This document shows, in pieces, positions 13,689-26,079 of a DNA stretch of 64,000 bases. The DNA lies in NCBI GenBank assembly GCA_026745465.1, contig JACYXH010000812.1:3324454-3388453 (forward strand), read 5' to 3'. A model generated the notes under the pieces. It saw nothing but the letters and a program-made list of their open reading frames with translations, had not been told where the DNA came from and searched no databases. This stretch comes from Lota lota. Its lineage: Eukaryota; Chordata; Actinopteri; Gadiformes; Lotidae. How positions within the stretch are numbered: position 1 is the stretch's first letter; every line of letters starts with the position of its first letter. Both the position numbers and the translations under genes were made by a program.

Positions 13689-13689
<1 letters not shown>

Positions 13690-13762
<73 letters not shown>

Positions 13763-13822
13763 GACAGATGTACATTCCCAGGTGCACAAGCACGAATATA
13801 TGTGTGTATACACACACAGATA

Positions 13823-13863
<41 letters not shown>
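13690..13863. repeat. Two (CA)n tracts around a short unique core
   Basis: Pure CA runs at about 13693-13760 and 13830-13863, separated by about 70 bases that include further short CA runs. Confidence 0.92.
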
Positions 13864-13866
<3 letters not shown>

Positions 13867-14091
13867 TTATGTCCTGACAAATGCCCACAGTCATAAACAG
13901 ACAGAAAGATCAAGGACTGGCACATCTAGTCAATCTTCTTAGCTCAGTGAAACATGCAGACACACACACACACACACATACACATGTCTCAGGGCCATTG
14001 CTTTTCCACATCAAACACGGCTTACCTTCACCATTTATCTCCATCCACTCGCCCAAGTTATGCACTCATTCCTCTGGCCGGGACCATAGAC

Positions 14092-14093
14092 TG

Positions 14094-14134
<41 letters not shown>
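14092..14134. repeat. (TG)n microsatellite
   Basis: About 40 bases of TG repeat; another of similar length lies at 14874-14911. Confidence 0.9.
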
Positions 14135-14136
<2 letters not shown>

Positions 14137-14869
14137 TGTGGTCAATGCGAGTCTGGCGCATCGCCTTCTTGTGCTGGAACCCGGGCCGATACCGGCCCAG
14201 CAGCAGCCGTTGGTGTGTTGGCGGAGGTGCAGGCTACTTACTCACAACACACCTGATAGGCTGGTGCTGAGGGGTGGGGCCACAAGACCACACGCTGGCA
14301 CTGGCAAGGCTATAATTATAGAGAGAGGCTGGGGGAGGGCGTGTAATGCAATGTTAATGGCAATGGCGACTGCAATGACGCCTTGCCCACCATTTCCTTA
14401 TTTCAAACAAGGCTGGTGCATTACCTGGGGCTGATTGGACCAATTATATACGGAAGCCGGGCATTGAGTGGTATGTATGCAGACCAAGTTGGCTTTTATG
14501 CTGACATAACCCAGGCCAATTTATGCCAGGACCCTGAGAAAGGGGCCGAAGATATTTTAATGGTTAGATTATAGCGTGATGGAAATTTAGAGTGCCTTTC
14601 CTTTCCACTTATTCTTTTTAGAATATGTTTGCTCAGCTACAATTTTTTTCCTTTCTTTTGCACACACTCCCAATTCTAGATGAATATCTCTGTAAAAAGA
14701 GAGTAATGGGGTTTTCTGGAAGCACCATTTGTGCAGCTTGTTCAAAAATAATGATTGGACAAAGGTGCCTTTACTGTTGCTGATATGTTTTTTTATGTGT
14801 ACATGCATCATTAGATGTGCCCATGAGCCTTTGTGGGTGTGGGTGTATGTGTGTGTTTGTATTTGTGTA

Positions 14870-14917
<48 letters not shown>

Positions 14918-16824
14918 TGCACACACGTGAAATATAGATAGCGAGATAGAGAAAGCATGCCGGGATTTGCGCTACAGAAAGCGAGAGTAGGTATTTTCAG
15001 TCCACGCGGATGCATCTGCCTTTTTGTGCGCGTAATTGATGATGCGTGACCTTTCGATGCGTGTGCACTGAGTGGCATTTCCCATCGTCTCCCTCCCTTA
15101 TGAAACCAAAACCCCTGGCGTTCTATAGACTCACATCCCCCCCCCCCCCCCCCCCGCCTGGGCGTGTTTTGACGAGCCTGTCACCTTCTGTATCTTATCA
15201 GCAACAACAACAACAACTATAGCATTATATCAGCCCTCACAGCTTCACTGGCTCCCTGTCAAACATGAGCCGGGGTTAATGTTGCGCTGTCCCAGAACTG
15301 AGAACATTACAGGAAAGTGTTTGTAATTTTTTGGTGGCGACAGAACAACCTGGCCCGAAGGAGTTATCTTTGCGCACTTATGTTTGTCAGCCTCTGTTAT
15401 TTAATATCCTTTAATACTCCTCCGCTTTCATATTCTTCAAATGTGGACAACCCCTTGAATGCATCGACTGGATTTTTTATGTAATTAGACGTAGCCTGCT
15501 TGAACATTTGTACTTAAAAGAAAAACGGATGAAGAAAATAAATAAATCAAGTGAAAACGTTCATACGTCGTTGAACGTGACTCACGGAGAAAATGCAGCG
15601 AAGCCTGTTGAGATCAAGATGTGCTTTTTAATGGAAGAAGAGTCCGCTTATTGAGCCGCTGAAAGCTAGTGCAGCGTGAACGCTCTGGTCCATCTGTTCA
15701 CTTGGCCTCTTAATATTACCCTCCCATCCTTATGTTGTGGGACTGCATCACACACAGAGAAATTAACCCAGCAAACTCAGTAGGTAACCTTGTGATCGTT
15801 TCCTATTCTTTGCAAACATGTGGTCAAATTTGACCCTCTGCCCTTAACTATGGGTACCGCCTGGTGCTATCCAGTCGCTACAAAAATGACAAAATTTGAA
15901 AATTGTATACATACACATTATGTATGTGGCTGTTCAACTCACACTGACTTGTGTAGAAACTTAAAACCAACTGAAGTTTAAAATCTGGATGTCTGTATTG
16001 TGTGAATGTATTTACTGTTTTGTTCATATTGTTTATTCCTTGCCCTACAACCGATGGGACTAGTTATATCCTGCTATGGAAAACAGATTTACAGGCAGTG
16101 CTTCTAAAGTGAACACAAACAGTCCCTCAAAACGCCACACCAACTGCGTATAAAACGCAGGTAAACACTGGGCTACATTTGGACGGCCCGTAGCGCCAGT
16201 CACCGTACATCATATTGGAGCGGAGAGACGCAATCGATACGGACACGGGGATGGCATTCATCCATTACACCTTGGGGGGAGGGTGTCTAACTGACAGCAG
16301 GCTCCGGGGAGGGCCGTGAGGACTGTGTTCTAAATATCAAACTATTATCTCGCCTGCTATGCAAAGACTCTGATGGATGATGGTGGTGGTGGTGGAGGTG
16401 GTGGTGGAGGTAGTGGTGGAGGTAGGGGGGATACTTGGGAATGCTCTCTCTCTGTATGGTTTACAATGTGAAATTATAAACAACCCCCTCCCCCCCATGC
16501 ACCATGCAGCCTCCATTCCCTGAAAATTAGGTTCAGAAAAATACTGCCAATTTTATTTTGCATATTCAACATTTACAACAGACACAAAGTTTCTTAGTTT
16601 GGGATGCCTACTGGAATCAGTCCACATCTCAGGGTCAGCGGAAGTGTTGAGCCAATGGGAGAGCAGTTTCTTCCCAGCCTTCGTGGACCCTCCACTGAGA
16701 ACCCTGATACCATTAGGCAGAGAGTAGATAGGAAAGAGAGGAGTGTTGGACAAACGGGTGTTTAAGGATCACACAAGGACGTTTCCCCGGTTAGGGTACC
16801 CCTAATCCTATTAAATAATGTATA

Positions 16825-17085
16825 TATAAATACCTTAGTTAACATGAACACCATTACTTTAGTTAAAGTTCAAACGAGGAACTTTAACGTTAACTGTAAC
16901 GATGCCCCGTTTAGCGGCAATGTCCCTAAACAAGGACACCATTACCTTAGTTAACATGAACACCATGAGTAAAGGATTACTAGACCATTAGTTTACTGTT
17001 AATTAACTGTCAGTCAAGGCTTATTACTGCATTAACTAATGTTAACTAATGGTTAATTAATCTAACCTTAGTGTTAAGTGTTACC
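16825..17085 (+). mobile_element. MITE copy, GGTAACACTT-ended family
   Basis: It shares the AT-rich body (TTAGTTAACATGAACACC, TTAACTAATGGTTAATTAA) and the right end AAGTGTTACC with the copies at 545-688 and 38838-39186. The left end is degraded; a second TTAGTTAACATGAACACC word suggests an internal duplication. Non-coding. Confidence 0.6.
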
Positions 17086-17109
17086 AACCATTGTCAAGAG
17101 ATTTCACCA

Positions 17110-17435
17110 GGGCTTGTTCACAATTTAGTTTGGTTTGGAACGGAGTCATTGGATGCACCACCAGATGCACCACAGCCAGCCAGAGCTCTTTCCATTGAGC
17201 AGTACGGCAACGTTCCCCAGCCCCACGGCTCCATGGAGCTGAGGTTTAACATATCTCTGCAAACCACTATATGGAAACACATCTTGGTGAAAAAATATGT
17301 ATCCACGATGGCCCCTCCAATCCCGCCTGACCTCATTTATCGTGTCGCTGATCTCTCCCCTCCCCACGGGGGACCGGGGTTCAAGAGGCCCGTCCTAGGC
17401 ACCGAGCGGCTCTTCTGCTCCTCTGCTCTGAGAGC
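17110..17435 (+). repeat. Dispersed repeat, copy 1 (inverted partner at 19992-20335)
   Basis: About 320 bases are strongly similar to the reverse complement of 19992-20335. Shared words include CACAGCCAGCCAGAGCTCTT, GAGCAGTACGGCAACGTTCC and GGACCGGGGTTCAAGAGGCC. In both copies the same end (after CGGCTCTTC) borders a microsatellite: GTGT-rich here, a very long CT tract there. I cannot name the family. It could be the ends of a larger element or two independent insertions of a short repeat with a simple-sequence tail. Confidence 0.75.
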
Positions 17436-18358
17436 GTGTGTGTGTGAGCGCGTGTGTGTCACTCCCAGCATACAATGGCCCAAGGCAAAAAATATTGAGC
17501 AGGTTTTTTTGGGGGGACTTACCAGAGGATGACCTATAATGCAACGGCACCATATGAGTGGTGGTTAGGGGGGTAGGCTTTACGCTGTGTCTGATGTTTA
17601 CCTCAATTCCAGAAACTGCTCTTCACAACACTGGCGGTGACATCCAGGGACTGGCCTGGTGTTAAATGCATCAAGTGGATTGTTTTATACAGCTCACACT
17701 ATACATTGTAAAGAGCATTGTTGTTGTGATTTGTGTTTTTAAAAAGGGAAATATGAGTGTACAGTTAAATAGGTTTTCATGCAGCACCAGCACACAAACA
17801 GAGGTAAAAAGCAAACAACAAACAATATGAACACTGAAAGCACAAGACAGATAGAACCCAAACGGAAATGCAAAGGTCCAATGCAGAATTGTTTTGCTTT
17901 CAATATTATGAGTATTTTCTGAAATGCGGTTCAGGTTTTAAAATAAATATATTATTTTTGCCCATCATTTTCTCTTCTCCTAAGAGTAAGTTCATGCTAA
18001 TTAATTGTGCAATTTATTTTCATTTTTAAATCCTCCTGATGTTTTTCTTTGTTAACTGTATGCATAATCATCTCTTCTACTTTCTTAATTACTATTCCTT
18101 TTTAACCCTAACCCTTTTTCTTACATATTTGTCAAAGGTACATGCATTTACTTCTCAGATATATTTTGTACCTAACATCTGACAGACTAATACTCCACAC
18201 ACAAAAGAAAACACCAAAGAAAAACCATCTTTCTCTATCACCTTGCTTCCTCTGTTCACACAAAGCACAAGCGCTGGTCTTTTATGATTCTTCCAAAGGC
18301 AGCGGTGCCCCATCTCAAATCAAATCTGAAAAAAATAATCATCTCTTTGGCAGCTGTC

Positions 18359-18435
<77 letters not shown>

Positions 18436-19000
18436 GGCACCATGACTCAGAACTCGCTCTCTTCTTGCTCTCCATGCTCTCTGTCACAGTGTCTTGCCCA
18501 TAGTGTGCGATGTGATCCCTCTTTATTCTTATCAGAGCTTTTTAAACCCAGGTGAAAAATGAAGAACTTTCCCTCCCTGCAAACAGCCACAAGGAAGATC
18601 TCGGACGTTGCGTGACGTGCTCTTTGTTCTCTGGCAGCATGTTCATTCTGCTGCTCCCACCTCTCGCCCCACCCATGTGCACACAGACATGCACAAACAC
18701 ACATAGAGTCACTGCACTATGCATGAACACACACAATCGCAAACACACTCGCACTCAGCCATTGCTAAAGGGGACTGCAGTGGAAAGAGTTGTTTTAGAA
18801 CCCTGTTAAGGGCAGAGGTAAAATTCCTTGGAGCAAACTTTGAACCCTGACATCTGGCCACCTTCTGCATCGCTACATCTCCGGCTGGGCTCCCCCAGGC
18901 CTGCTCAACATGCACCACCACCACCACCACTCATGCACATGCAACTGCTCAAGTGTACTGGGCAATAACTACAGATACTTCATTTCACCCTCAAAAAAAC
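17436..19000. other. Non-genic stretch
   Basis: AT-rich unique-looking DNA with one long AG tract (18363-18432) and scattered CA runs. No gene is supported. Confidence 0.5.
18363..18432. repeat. (AG)n microsatellite
   Basis: About 70 bases of pure AG dinucleotides. Confidence 0.95.
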
Positions 19001-19004
19001 ATAT

Positions 19005-19431
19005 TGTGGAGGTGCCAAAGACCCTCCACAAGGGGAAAAGGAGAGCAGCACCATGGACCACGGCCTTTCCCCAAAAGACAAGCACTGGGGAAAGTAATTG
19101 ATCATCAGTATTATCCGGCACACCTGCTGCATGATTACCAATGGGGAACACCTGCCGGTCATGTGGCCACAAGTGAGTTGGCTTGCCATAAAGGCAGGAA
19201 GAACCTCTCCCCTCGAGGAAGGATTGTGGCAACTTCCTGAAGTAAGCCTCCAGCTCACCCCTGAAGCCCTACCAGACCTACCCCGGACCGGGAAGAAGTT
19301 ACGTTGAAGTTTCACCCTCCCCCCTTGTCCTCATATTTTTTTTAATAAACCTTTGTTACTGGTGCCCACACCATGTCTGCTGTTGTCCGTGCTTCCCTCC
19401 GAATCAACCCCGCCTGACGCAAACGGCCACA
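19005..19431 (+). mobile_element. Solo LTR, Gypsy-like
   Basis: A 427-base unit begins TGTGGAGG and ends CGGCCACA, so its ends are short inverted repeats of the TG...CA type. It is flanked by ATAT on both sides (19001-19004 and 19432-19435), consistent with a 4-bp target duplication. An AATAAA signal lies at 19344-19349, late in the unit, as expected for an LTR read on the plus strand. No internal region or second LTR is adjacent, so this is most simply the product of recombination between two LTRs. Family placement is by resemblance only. Confidence 0.6.
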
Positions 19432-19704
19432 ATATCAAACGCTTTCTTAGACTGTCCAACTGTTTTTAATTGCTGCTGAAATAAAAGAAAGACCTCTAAA
19501 CTTGACTTGGTTTTCTAAAATCACTAATGAGGAAGCTGGTCTCAACAAGTCAAAGACATGAAAAGGTGAAAATTGGAAAACTGCTACAGGACAGGAGAAG
19601 TGTCAGTAGCAGCAGATGAAATCGGTTCGTTTGGTCGAGTCTGGCCCTGCCTTTCAGGGGACAGAACAGGACATTGTATAAACCTGAGTGGAGAGAATAA
19701 AGGG

Positions 19705-20335
<631 letters not shown>

Positions 20336-20356
20336 TATGTCAGTCAGTCTAATGTA

Positions 20357-21928
20357 AACTGCTCAAAAAAACAAAGGGAACACTAAAATAACACATCCTA
20401 GATCTGAATGAATGAAATAATCTTATTAAAAACTTTTGTCTTTACATAGTTGAATGTGCTGACAACAAAAATCACAAAAATTATCAATGGAAATCAAATT
20501 TATCAACCCATGGAGGTCTGGATTTGGAGTCACACTCAAAATTAAAGTGGAAAACCACACTACAGGCTGATCCAACTTTGATGTAATGTCCTTAAAACAA
20601 GTCAAAATGAGGCTCAGTAGTGTGTGTGGCCTCCACGTGCCTGTATGACCTCCCTACAACGCCTAGGCATGCTCCTGAGGAGGTGGCGGATGGTCTCCTG
20701 AGGGATCTCCTCCCAGACCTGGACTAAAGCATCCGCCAACTCCTGGACAGTCTGTGGTGCAACGTGGCGTTGGTGGATGGAGCGAGACATGATGTCCCAG
20801 ATGTGCTCAATTGGATTCAGGTCTGGGGAACGGGCAGGCCAGTCCATAGCATCAATGCCTTCCTCTTGCAGGAACTGCTGACACACTCCAGCCACATGAG
20901 GTCTAGCATTGTCTTGCATTAGGAGGAACCCAGGGCTAACCGCACCAGCATATGGTCTCACAAGGGGTCTGAGGATCTCATCTCGGTACCTAATGGCAGT
21001 CAGGCTACCTCTGGCGAGCACATGGAGGGCTGTGCGGCCCCCCAAAGAAATGTCACCCCACACCATGACTGACCCACCGCCAAACCGGTCATGCTGGAGG
21101 ATGTTGCAGGCAGCAGAACGTTCTCCACGGCGTCTCCAGACTCTGTCACGTCTGTCACATGTGCTCAGTGTGAACCTGCTTTCATCTGTGAAGAGCACAG
21201 GGCGCCAGTGGCGAATTTGCCAATCTTGATGTTCTCTGGCAAATGCCAAACGTCCTGCACGGTGTTGGGCTGTAAGCACAACCCCCACCTGTGGACGTCG
21301 GGCCCTCATACCACCCTCATGGAGTCTGTTTCTGACCGTTTGAGCAGACACATGCACATTTGTGGCCTGCTGGAGGTCATTTTGCAGGGCTCTGGCAGTG
21401 CTCCTCCTGCTCCTCCTTGCACAAAGGCGGAGGTAGCGGTCCTGCTGCTGGGTTGTTGCCCTCCTACGGCCTCCTCCACGTCTCCTGATGTACTGGCCTG
21501 TCTCCTGGTAGCGCCTCCATGCTCTGGACACTACGCTGACAGACACAGCAAACCTTCTTGCCACAACTCGCATTGATGTGCCATCCTGGATGAGCTGCAC
21601 AACCTGAGCCACTTGCGTGGGTTGTAGACTCCGTCTCATGCTACCACTAGAGTGAAAGCACCGCCAGCATTCAAAAGTGACCAAAACATCAGCCAGGAAG
21701 CATAGGAACTGAGAAGTGGGTGACCTGCAGAACCACTCCTTTATTGGGGGTGTCTTGCTAATTGCCTATAATTTCCACCTGTTGTCTATTCCATTTGCAC
21801 AACAGCATGTGAAATGTATTGTCAATCAGTGTTGCTTCCTAAGTGGACAGTTTGATTTCACAGAAGTGTGATTGACTTGGGAGTTACATTGTGTTGTTTA
21901 AGTGTTCCCTTTATTTTTTTGAGCAGTG
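20357..21928 (-). mobile_element. Tc1-like DNA transposon, apparently complete
   Basis: A 1572-bp element is flanked by TA on both sides (20355-20356 and 21929-21930), the Tc1/mariner target duplication. Its ends are inverted: the right end reads, in reverse complement, CACTGCTCAAAAAAATAAAG, and the left end matches with two substitutions. It carries one uninterrupted transposase gene on the minus strand. The similar ends, TA flanks and open gene suggest a recent insertion that may still be mobile or mobilisable. Elements with these CACTGCTCAAAAAAA ends are widespread in fish and other vertebrates. Confidence 0.93.
20614..21684 (-). CDS. Tc1-like transposase (DD34E), full length
   Basis: This 356-codon frame has no interruption. 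The usual start is likely Met16 ([10 protein letters not shown], 21639), giving 341 aa, normal for Tc1 transposases. Residues about 20-65 form the first helix-turn-helix ([13 protein letters not shown] and [19 protein letters not shown]), and an arginine-rich linker with a second DNA-binding domain runs to about residue 130. The catalytic triad is complete: D167 in LFTDESRF, D258 in [10 protein letters not shown] and E293 in [12 protein letters not shown], with 34 residues between D258 and E293. The enzyme would cut at the inverted repeats and insert at TA in nuclear DNA. All key residues of the family are visible, so activity is plausible but unproven. Confidence 0.93.
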   Translation of the reverse strand: MVTFECWRCFHSSGSMRRSLQPTQVAQVVQLIQDGTSMRVVARRFAVSVSVVSRAWRRYQETGQYIRRRGGGRRRATTQQQDRYLRLCARRSRRSTARALQNDLQQATNVHVSAQTVRNRLHEGGMRARRPQVGVVLTAQHRAGRLAFAREHQDWQIRHWRPVLFTDESRFTLSTCDRRDRVWRRRGERSAACNILQHDRFGGGSVMVWGDISLGGRTALHVLARGSLTAIRYRDEILRPLVRPYAGAVSPGFLLMQDNARPHVAGVCQQFLQEEGIDAMDWPARSPDLNPIEHIWDIMSRSIHQRHVAPQTVQELADALVQVWEEIPQETIRHLLRSMPRRCREVIQARGGHTHY

Positions 21929-21930
21929 TA

Positions 21931-22315
21931 TTATAAATTAGGAATCCCATCCCATCTCATATATAAATATTAGAAGAAAGTGTTAAATTGTGGTCCCTGT
22001 AATTAGTTTGGATCCACAGAGTACCACTCTCTGTCTCTCTCTCCCCCTTGCTCTCCCTCTCGCTCTCTCTGCCACGCTATCTGAGGCACATTGTCCTTCA
22101 ACAGCTAAATAATACCAGAACCAATATTTAGTGAGCTGTCTGCGTTGGATAGGGAGGACAGGAAACAAACAAACACACACTGGAAGCATTCATGTGCACT
22201 GTTCCCTAAGCTCGGATGATGTAAACGCTATCAAGATTGTTTGAGATTTTCTTCAACTTTTTAAACCTGGTTCACAACATGCGTGGCCCAAAAACAAAGA
22301 GATTCAGTAGAATAG
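21931..22315. other. Non-genic stretch
   Basis: Unique-looking DNA with a short CT-rich patch (22020-22075). No gene seen. Confidence 0.5.
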
Positions 22316-22637
22316 TGTGGGAGTGTGTGTGGATGATGGCTGGTTTAAGCAGCCTCACCTGGCCTGAGTCAGACTGATTGGAATCTGGAGCTGGGTGAGG
22401 CTGCACACCTGTTGCACATTGAGCAATCAGTGTGCACAGGTTAAACCAGCCATCGCCGCCCACACTCTGGGGGAGATCTCTCCCAGAGTGTGTGCGCGGG
22501 GATGGTTGGCTACCAATCAATTGTTGACTGGCAATCAATTGTTGACTGGTAGCCTCACCCAGCTCCAGATTCCAATCAGTCTGACTCGGGCCAGGTGAGG
22601 CTGCTTAAACCAGCCATCATCCACACACACTCCCACA
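22316..22637. repeat. Long inverted repeat (foldback) with 87-bp arms
   Basis: Arms 22316-22402 and 22551-22637 are complementary over 87 bases with about one mismatch. The 148-base loop holds a nested hairpin (CACTCTGGGGGAGA against TCTCCCAGAGTG), a further copy of the GGTTTAAACCAGCCAT-type word and a direct repeat of CAATCAATTGTTGACTGG. RNA copied from either strand would form a long hairpin. No ORF crosses it meaningfully. It may be a foldback-type mobile element or a recent inverted duplication. Confidence 0.9.
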
Positions 22638-23179
22638 TATAGATTGTAATACTATACAACTATATTGTTTCCGTATTGTACTAAAGATACAAGAAAACGG
22701 AATGAAAATAAAATCACCAAAATCACCACTAATTAAAGTAAAAATAGACTGAGTCTATTAAAACATGGGGTGCCATTCTTTCAGAGTTGCAATTCTTCTA
22801 AGAAACAAATTCATCGTTACAATGCGCTGTGGCAGCAGTGAAGCACTTGAACACACAAAAAAAAAACAAATATATCCCCATATAGCTCATGAAAACACAA
22901 CATTCATCACAGTCATCCGTGTTGAAGCCAAAGAGACTCGGAAAAACACAAACGCAACAACAACAAGAAAACCCTGTGTTGAAATCCTCCCTTTTGTCAA
23001 GGTCCTCCTATCATAGCAACGGAATATGGCAAAACAACAAAGGCTTTGTGGGAGACTGCTGCTTGTTGCTTCCTCGGACAAAAGGGTATGACACACGTGT
23101 GTATATATTTAGGGTGTCGAGGACGAAGTCCAAGACAACCTCTTGTTATTGTTGCTGATATTATTATTATTATAAACAG

Positions 23180-24430
23180 CGTTTGACTTACACAGCCAAA
23201 ACCGCTTGATAAGTTTTGATAAAACTTGGTACAGCTGTAGAGGAGGACAACAGAAGATCTGTGTGAAAAAATTGCATTGATTGGCCCAAAGGTGGCGCTA
23301 TAGCAATCGCATGAAAATGCAAACTTTGAACAAGCATATCTCCTGACCCCATTGACCTACAGTCATAAAACTTTGACCATATATGCATCTCCTCATGCTG
23401 AACAAATATGCCTCAAGAACCTATGACTTCCACCATGATGGATATTCCGCCATTTTGAATATTGTGAGAAACATGAAAAAATGTAAAAGCCCTAGCTTTT
23501 TTGAGATACACAGAAATGTTTGTTCTCACATAATCTTTGGACCAATATCTTTAATATGGACTTTGTAAAAGTCTGTGCAGTAAAACATAAGGCCCCCAGG
23601 AGCCATTAACTTTGAAAGAAGGTGTGGCTTAACAACGCCAAACACAAAAATGCTTATATTGACATCAAGGTGGAGTCCTATGATCTTGACCCCAATACAA
23701 AAACTGTTCATCATTAAATTCTAAACAAGATGGTACCCATGTTTTTCCAATTGGGGCGTGGCATCAAAAGGGCGTGGTTTTTGACTAAAATGACCACAGT
23801 TCCTAGAAGGATTGTTGGATTTGAGCGGGACCAACTGTCACACAATCAGGGATCAAAGCCCCAAATGCTTAAGTAAGATTTAAGTTGATTGACAAAACAA
23901 CATGGCCGCCAGACTACGACAAAAAAAAAATTGGGCACGTTTTATGAACACTTGCTACAGCTGTAGAGGAGGACTACAGAATATCTGTGTGAAAGAATTT
24001 CACTGATTGGCCCAAAGGTGGCGCTATAGCAATCGTCTGCAAATGCAAACTTTGAACAAGCATATCTCCTGACCCCTTTGACCTACAGTCATGAAACCTT
24101 GGTCATATATGCATCTTCACATGCTGAACAAATGTGCCTCAACAACCTATGACTTCCGCCATGATGGATTTTTCGCCATTTTGAATTTTGTCAAAAACAT
24201 TAAAATCAGTGGGGTCCTACGTTTTTTGACATACACAGAAATCCTTTGGCACACATAATCTTTGGACCAATGTCTGCTATGATATGCTCTCACGAAAAGT
24301 CGGTGCAATAAAACATAAGGCCCCCAGGAGCCATTAACTTTGAAAGAAGGTGTGGCTTAACCACGCCGAACTTTAACATGCTATATCGACATCAACATGG
24401 TGTCCTATGATCTTGTGTCCAATACAAATG
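23180..24430. repeat. Tandem duplication, about 722-bp unit
   Basis: The word TACAGCTGTAGAGGAGGA occurs at 23231 and 23953. The two following segments match through landmarks such as CAAAGGTGGCGCTATAGCAA, CAAGCATATCTCCTGACCCC and GGCCCCCAGGAGCCATTAAC. Copy 1 is whole; copy 2 runs to about 24430. Non-coding in all frames apart from short chance frames. Confidence 0.88.
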
Positions 24431-24439
24431 TTGTTGGCC

Positions 24440-24830
24440 ATGGAATTCTGAACAAGAGTACATTTTCATATTTTAATTTTGGTAAAACAAAATGGCCGCC
24501 AGAGACAGAAAACCGTCCGAATGGGCTTAAAATGCGTTTTCAAAAATCTATATGGACTCCTATCATCTTGAGTACAATAGAAAAGTTGTTGGGCATGGAA
24601 TTCTGAACAACGGTACATTTTCAGAATTTACTTTTGGTAAAACAAAATGGCCGCCAGAAACAAAAAACCTTCAGAATGGGCTTAAAATGCGTTTTCACAA
24701 ATCTGCATGGACTCTAATCATCTTGACTGTAATAGAAAAGTTGTTCAGCACGAAATCCCCAACAAGATAGATTTCTCACTTTTCCAATTATGCCCAAAAA
24801 CATGGCTGCCAGAGGCTCAAACCGGTTACA
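24440..24830. repeat. Tandem repeat, about 155-bp unit, ~2.5 copies
   Basis: Landmarks AAAATGGCCGCCAGA (24490, 24645; degenerate near 24799) and GGGCTTAAAATGCGTTTTCA recur every 155 bases or so. The block is continuous with the 722-bp duplication to its left and appears to belong to the same compound repeat. Confidence 0.85.
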
Positions 24831-24859
24831 ATGCCGTGATTCCAATCCCATTGAACCAC

Positions 24860-25600
24860 TCTAACTATCATTATCTTCATACTGTATGACAATATATAAC
24901 ACCTTTCTCTCACTTTTCTAAACAGTGTTTTATCAAAGTAAACCTAAAGTGTGTGTGTGTCTGAAGCTGTCATTACATTAAAAACAACCCATTTACTATC
25001 ATTATCTTCATACTGTATGACAATATATAATACTTCCTTGATTCAAACCTAAAACACTACTTGTGTGTGTGTGTGTGTGTCTGAAGCTGTCATTACAATA
25101 AAAACAACCCATTTACTATCATTATCTTCATACTGTATGACAATATATAATACTTTTCTCTCACTTTTCTAAACAGTGTTTGATCAAAGTAAACCTAAAG
25201 TGTGTGTGTGTGTGTCCGAAGCTGTCATTACATTAACAACAACCCATTTACTATCATTATCTTCATACTGTATGACAATATATAAAACTTTTGTCTCACT
25301 TTTCTAAACAGTGTTTGATCAAAGTAAACCTAAAGTGTGTGTGTGTCTGAAGCTGTCATTACATTAAAAACAATCCATTTACTATCATTCTCTTCATACT
25401 GTATGACAATATATAATACTTCCTTGATTCAAACCTACAACAATACTTGTGTGTGTGTGTGTGTGTGTCTCAAGCTGTCATTACATTAAAAACAATCCAT
25501 TTACTATCATTATCTTCATACTGTATGACAATATATAAAACTTTTCTCTCACTTTTCTAAACAGTGTTTGAGCAAAGTAAAGCTTATTCCTTGATTTAAA
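24860..25600. repeat. Tandem repeat, 119-134-bp unit, six copies
   Basis: The word TCTTCATACTGTATGACAAT recurs six times between about 24874 and 25530. Each copy contains a GT microsatellite of variable length, which explains the unequal spacing. Non-coding. Confidence 0.9.
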
Positions 25601-25959
25601 CCAAAAAACAATACAGTACAATGTCAGCAGTAAGCACTGACCTAACTGTTTGCAATGTTGATGCAATGCACTTGCCACTTTTGTGTGTGTGTGTGTGTGT
25701 GTGTGTCTAAATGCTATGCCAGTTATGATTCTATTTTAAAGCGTTAAAGAAGCGTAACTGCTGAACCCAGACTTTGATACACTTTCACAAAACATTGAAG
25801 GCCAATCACCGCAATTGAGCTGAGGCCATTCCAACCTCATCAACTGTATAAAATCTTTAAAAGTCTTACTGGTCTGCCTCGTCTGCATAAGCCTCGACAC
25901 CCGCTAAATGCTGCTTGCAGCTTTAATTATACATATATTTATACTTATTTTGTTTGTTC

Positions 25960-26076
25960 TGTTTAACCTGCAATAGAGAACGTGACGTGCACCTACATCA
26001 CCAAGACAAATTCCTTGTATGTTTAAAAAACGTACTTGGCAATAAAGCTTTTCTGATTCTGATTCTGATTCTTCTG
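25960..26076 (+). mobile_element. LINE/SINE-type 3' tail with (GATTCT)n end
   Basis: The segment ACCAAGACAAATTCCTTGTA, then ACTTGGCAATAAAGCTTTTC followed by three GATTCT units, matches the conserved 3' ends of many fish L2/CR1-like LINEs and their SINE partners. Only the tail is recognisable. It closes the 3-kb compound repeat block that begins at 23180. Confidence 0.5.
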
Positions 26077-26079
26077 CTC

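Noticed and set aside
16553-16753. 66-codon minus-strand frame that faintly resembles LINE-encoded protein
   Set aside because: Too short and without a diagnostic motif.
18953-19315. Overlapping frames of about 90-110 codons
   Set aside because: They fall inside the solo LTR and show no protein family motifs.
20909-21576. Plus-strand frames of 106 and 161 codons
   Set aside because: They are antisense shadows of the Tc1-like transposase gene.
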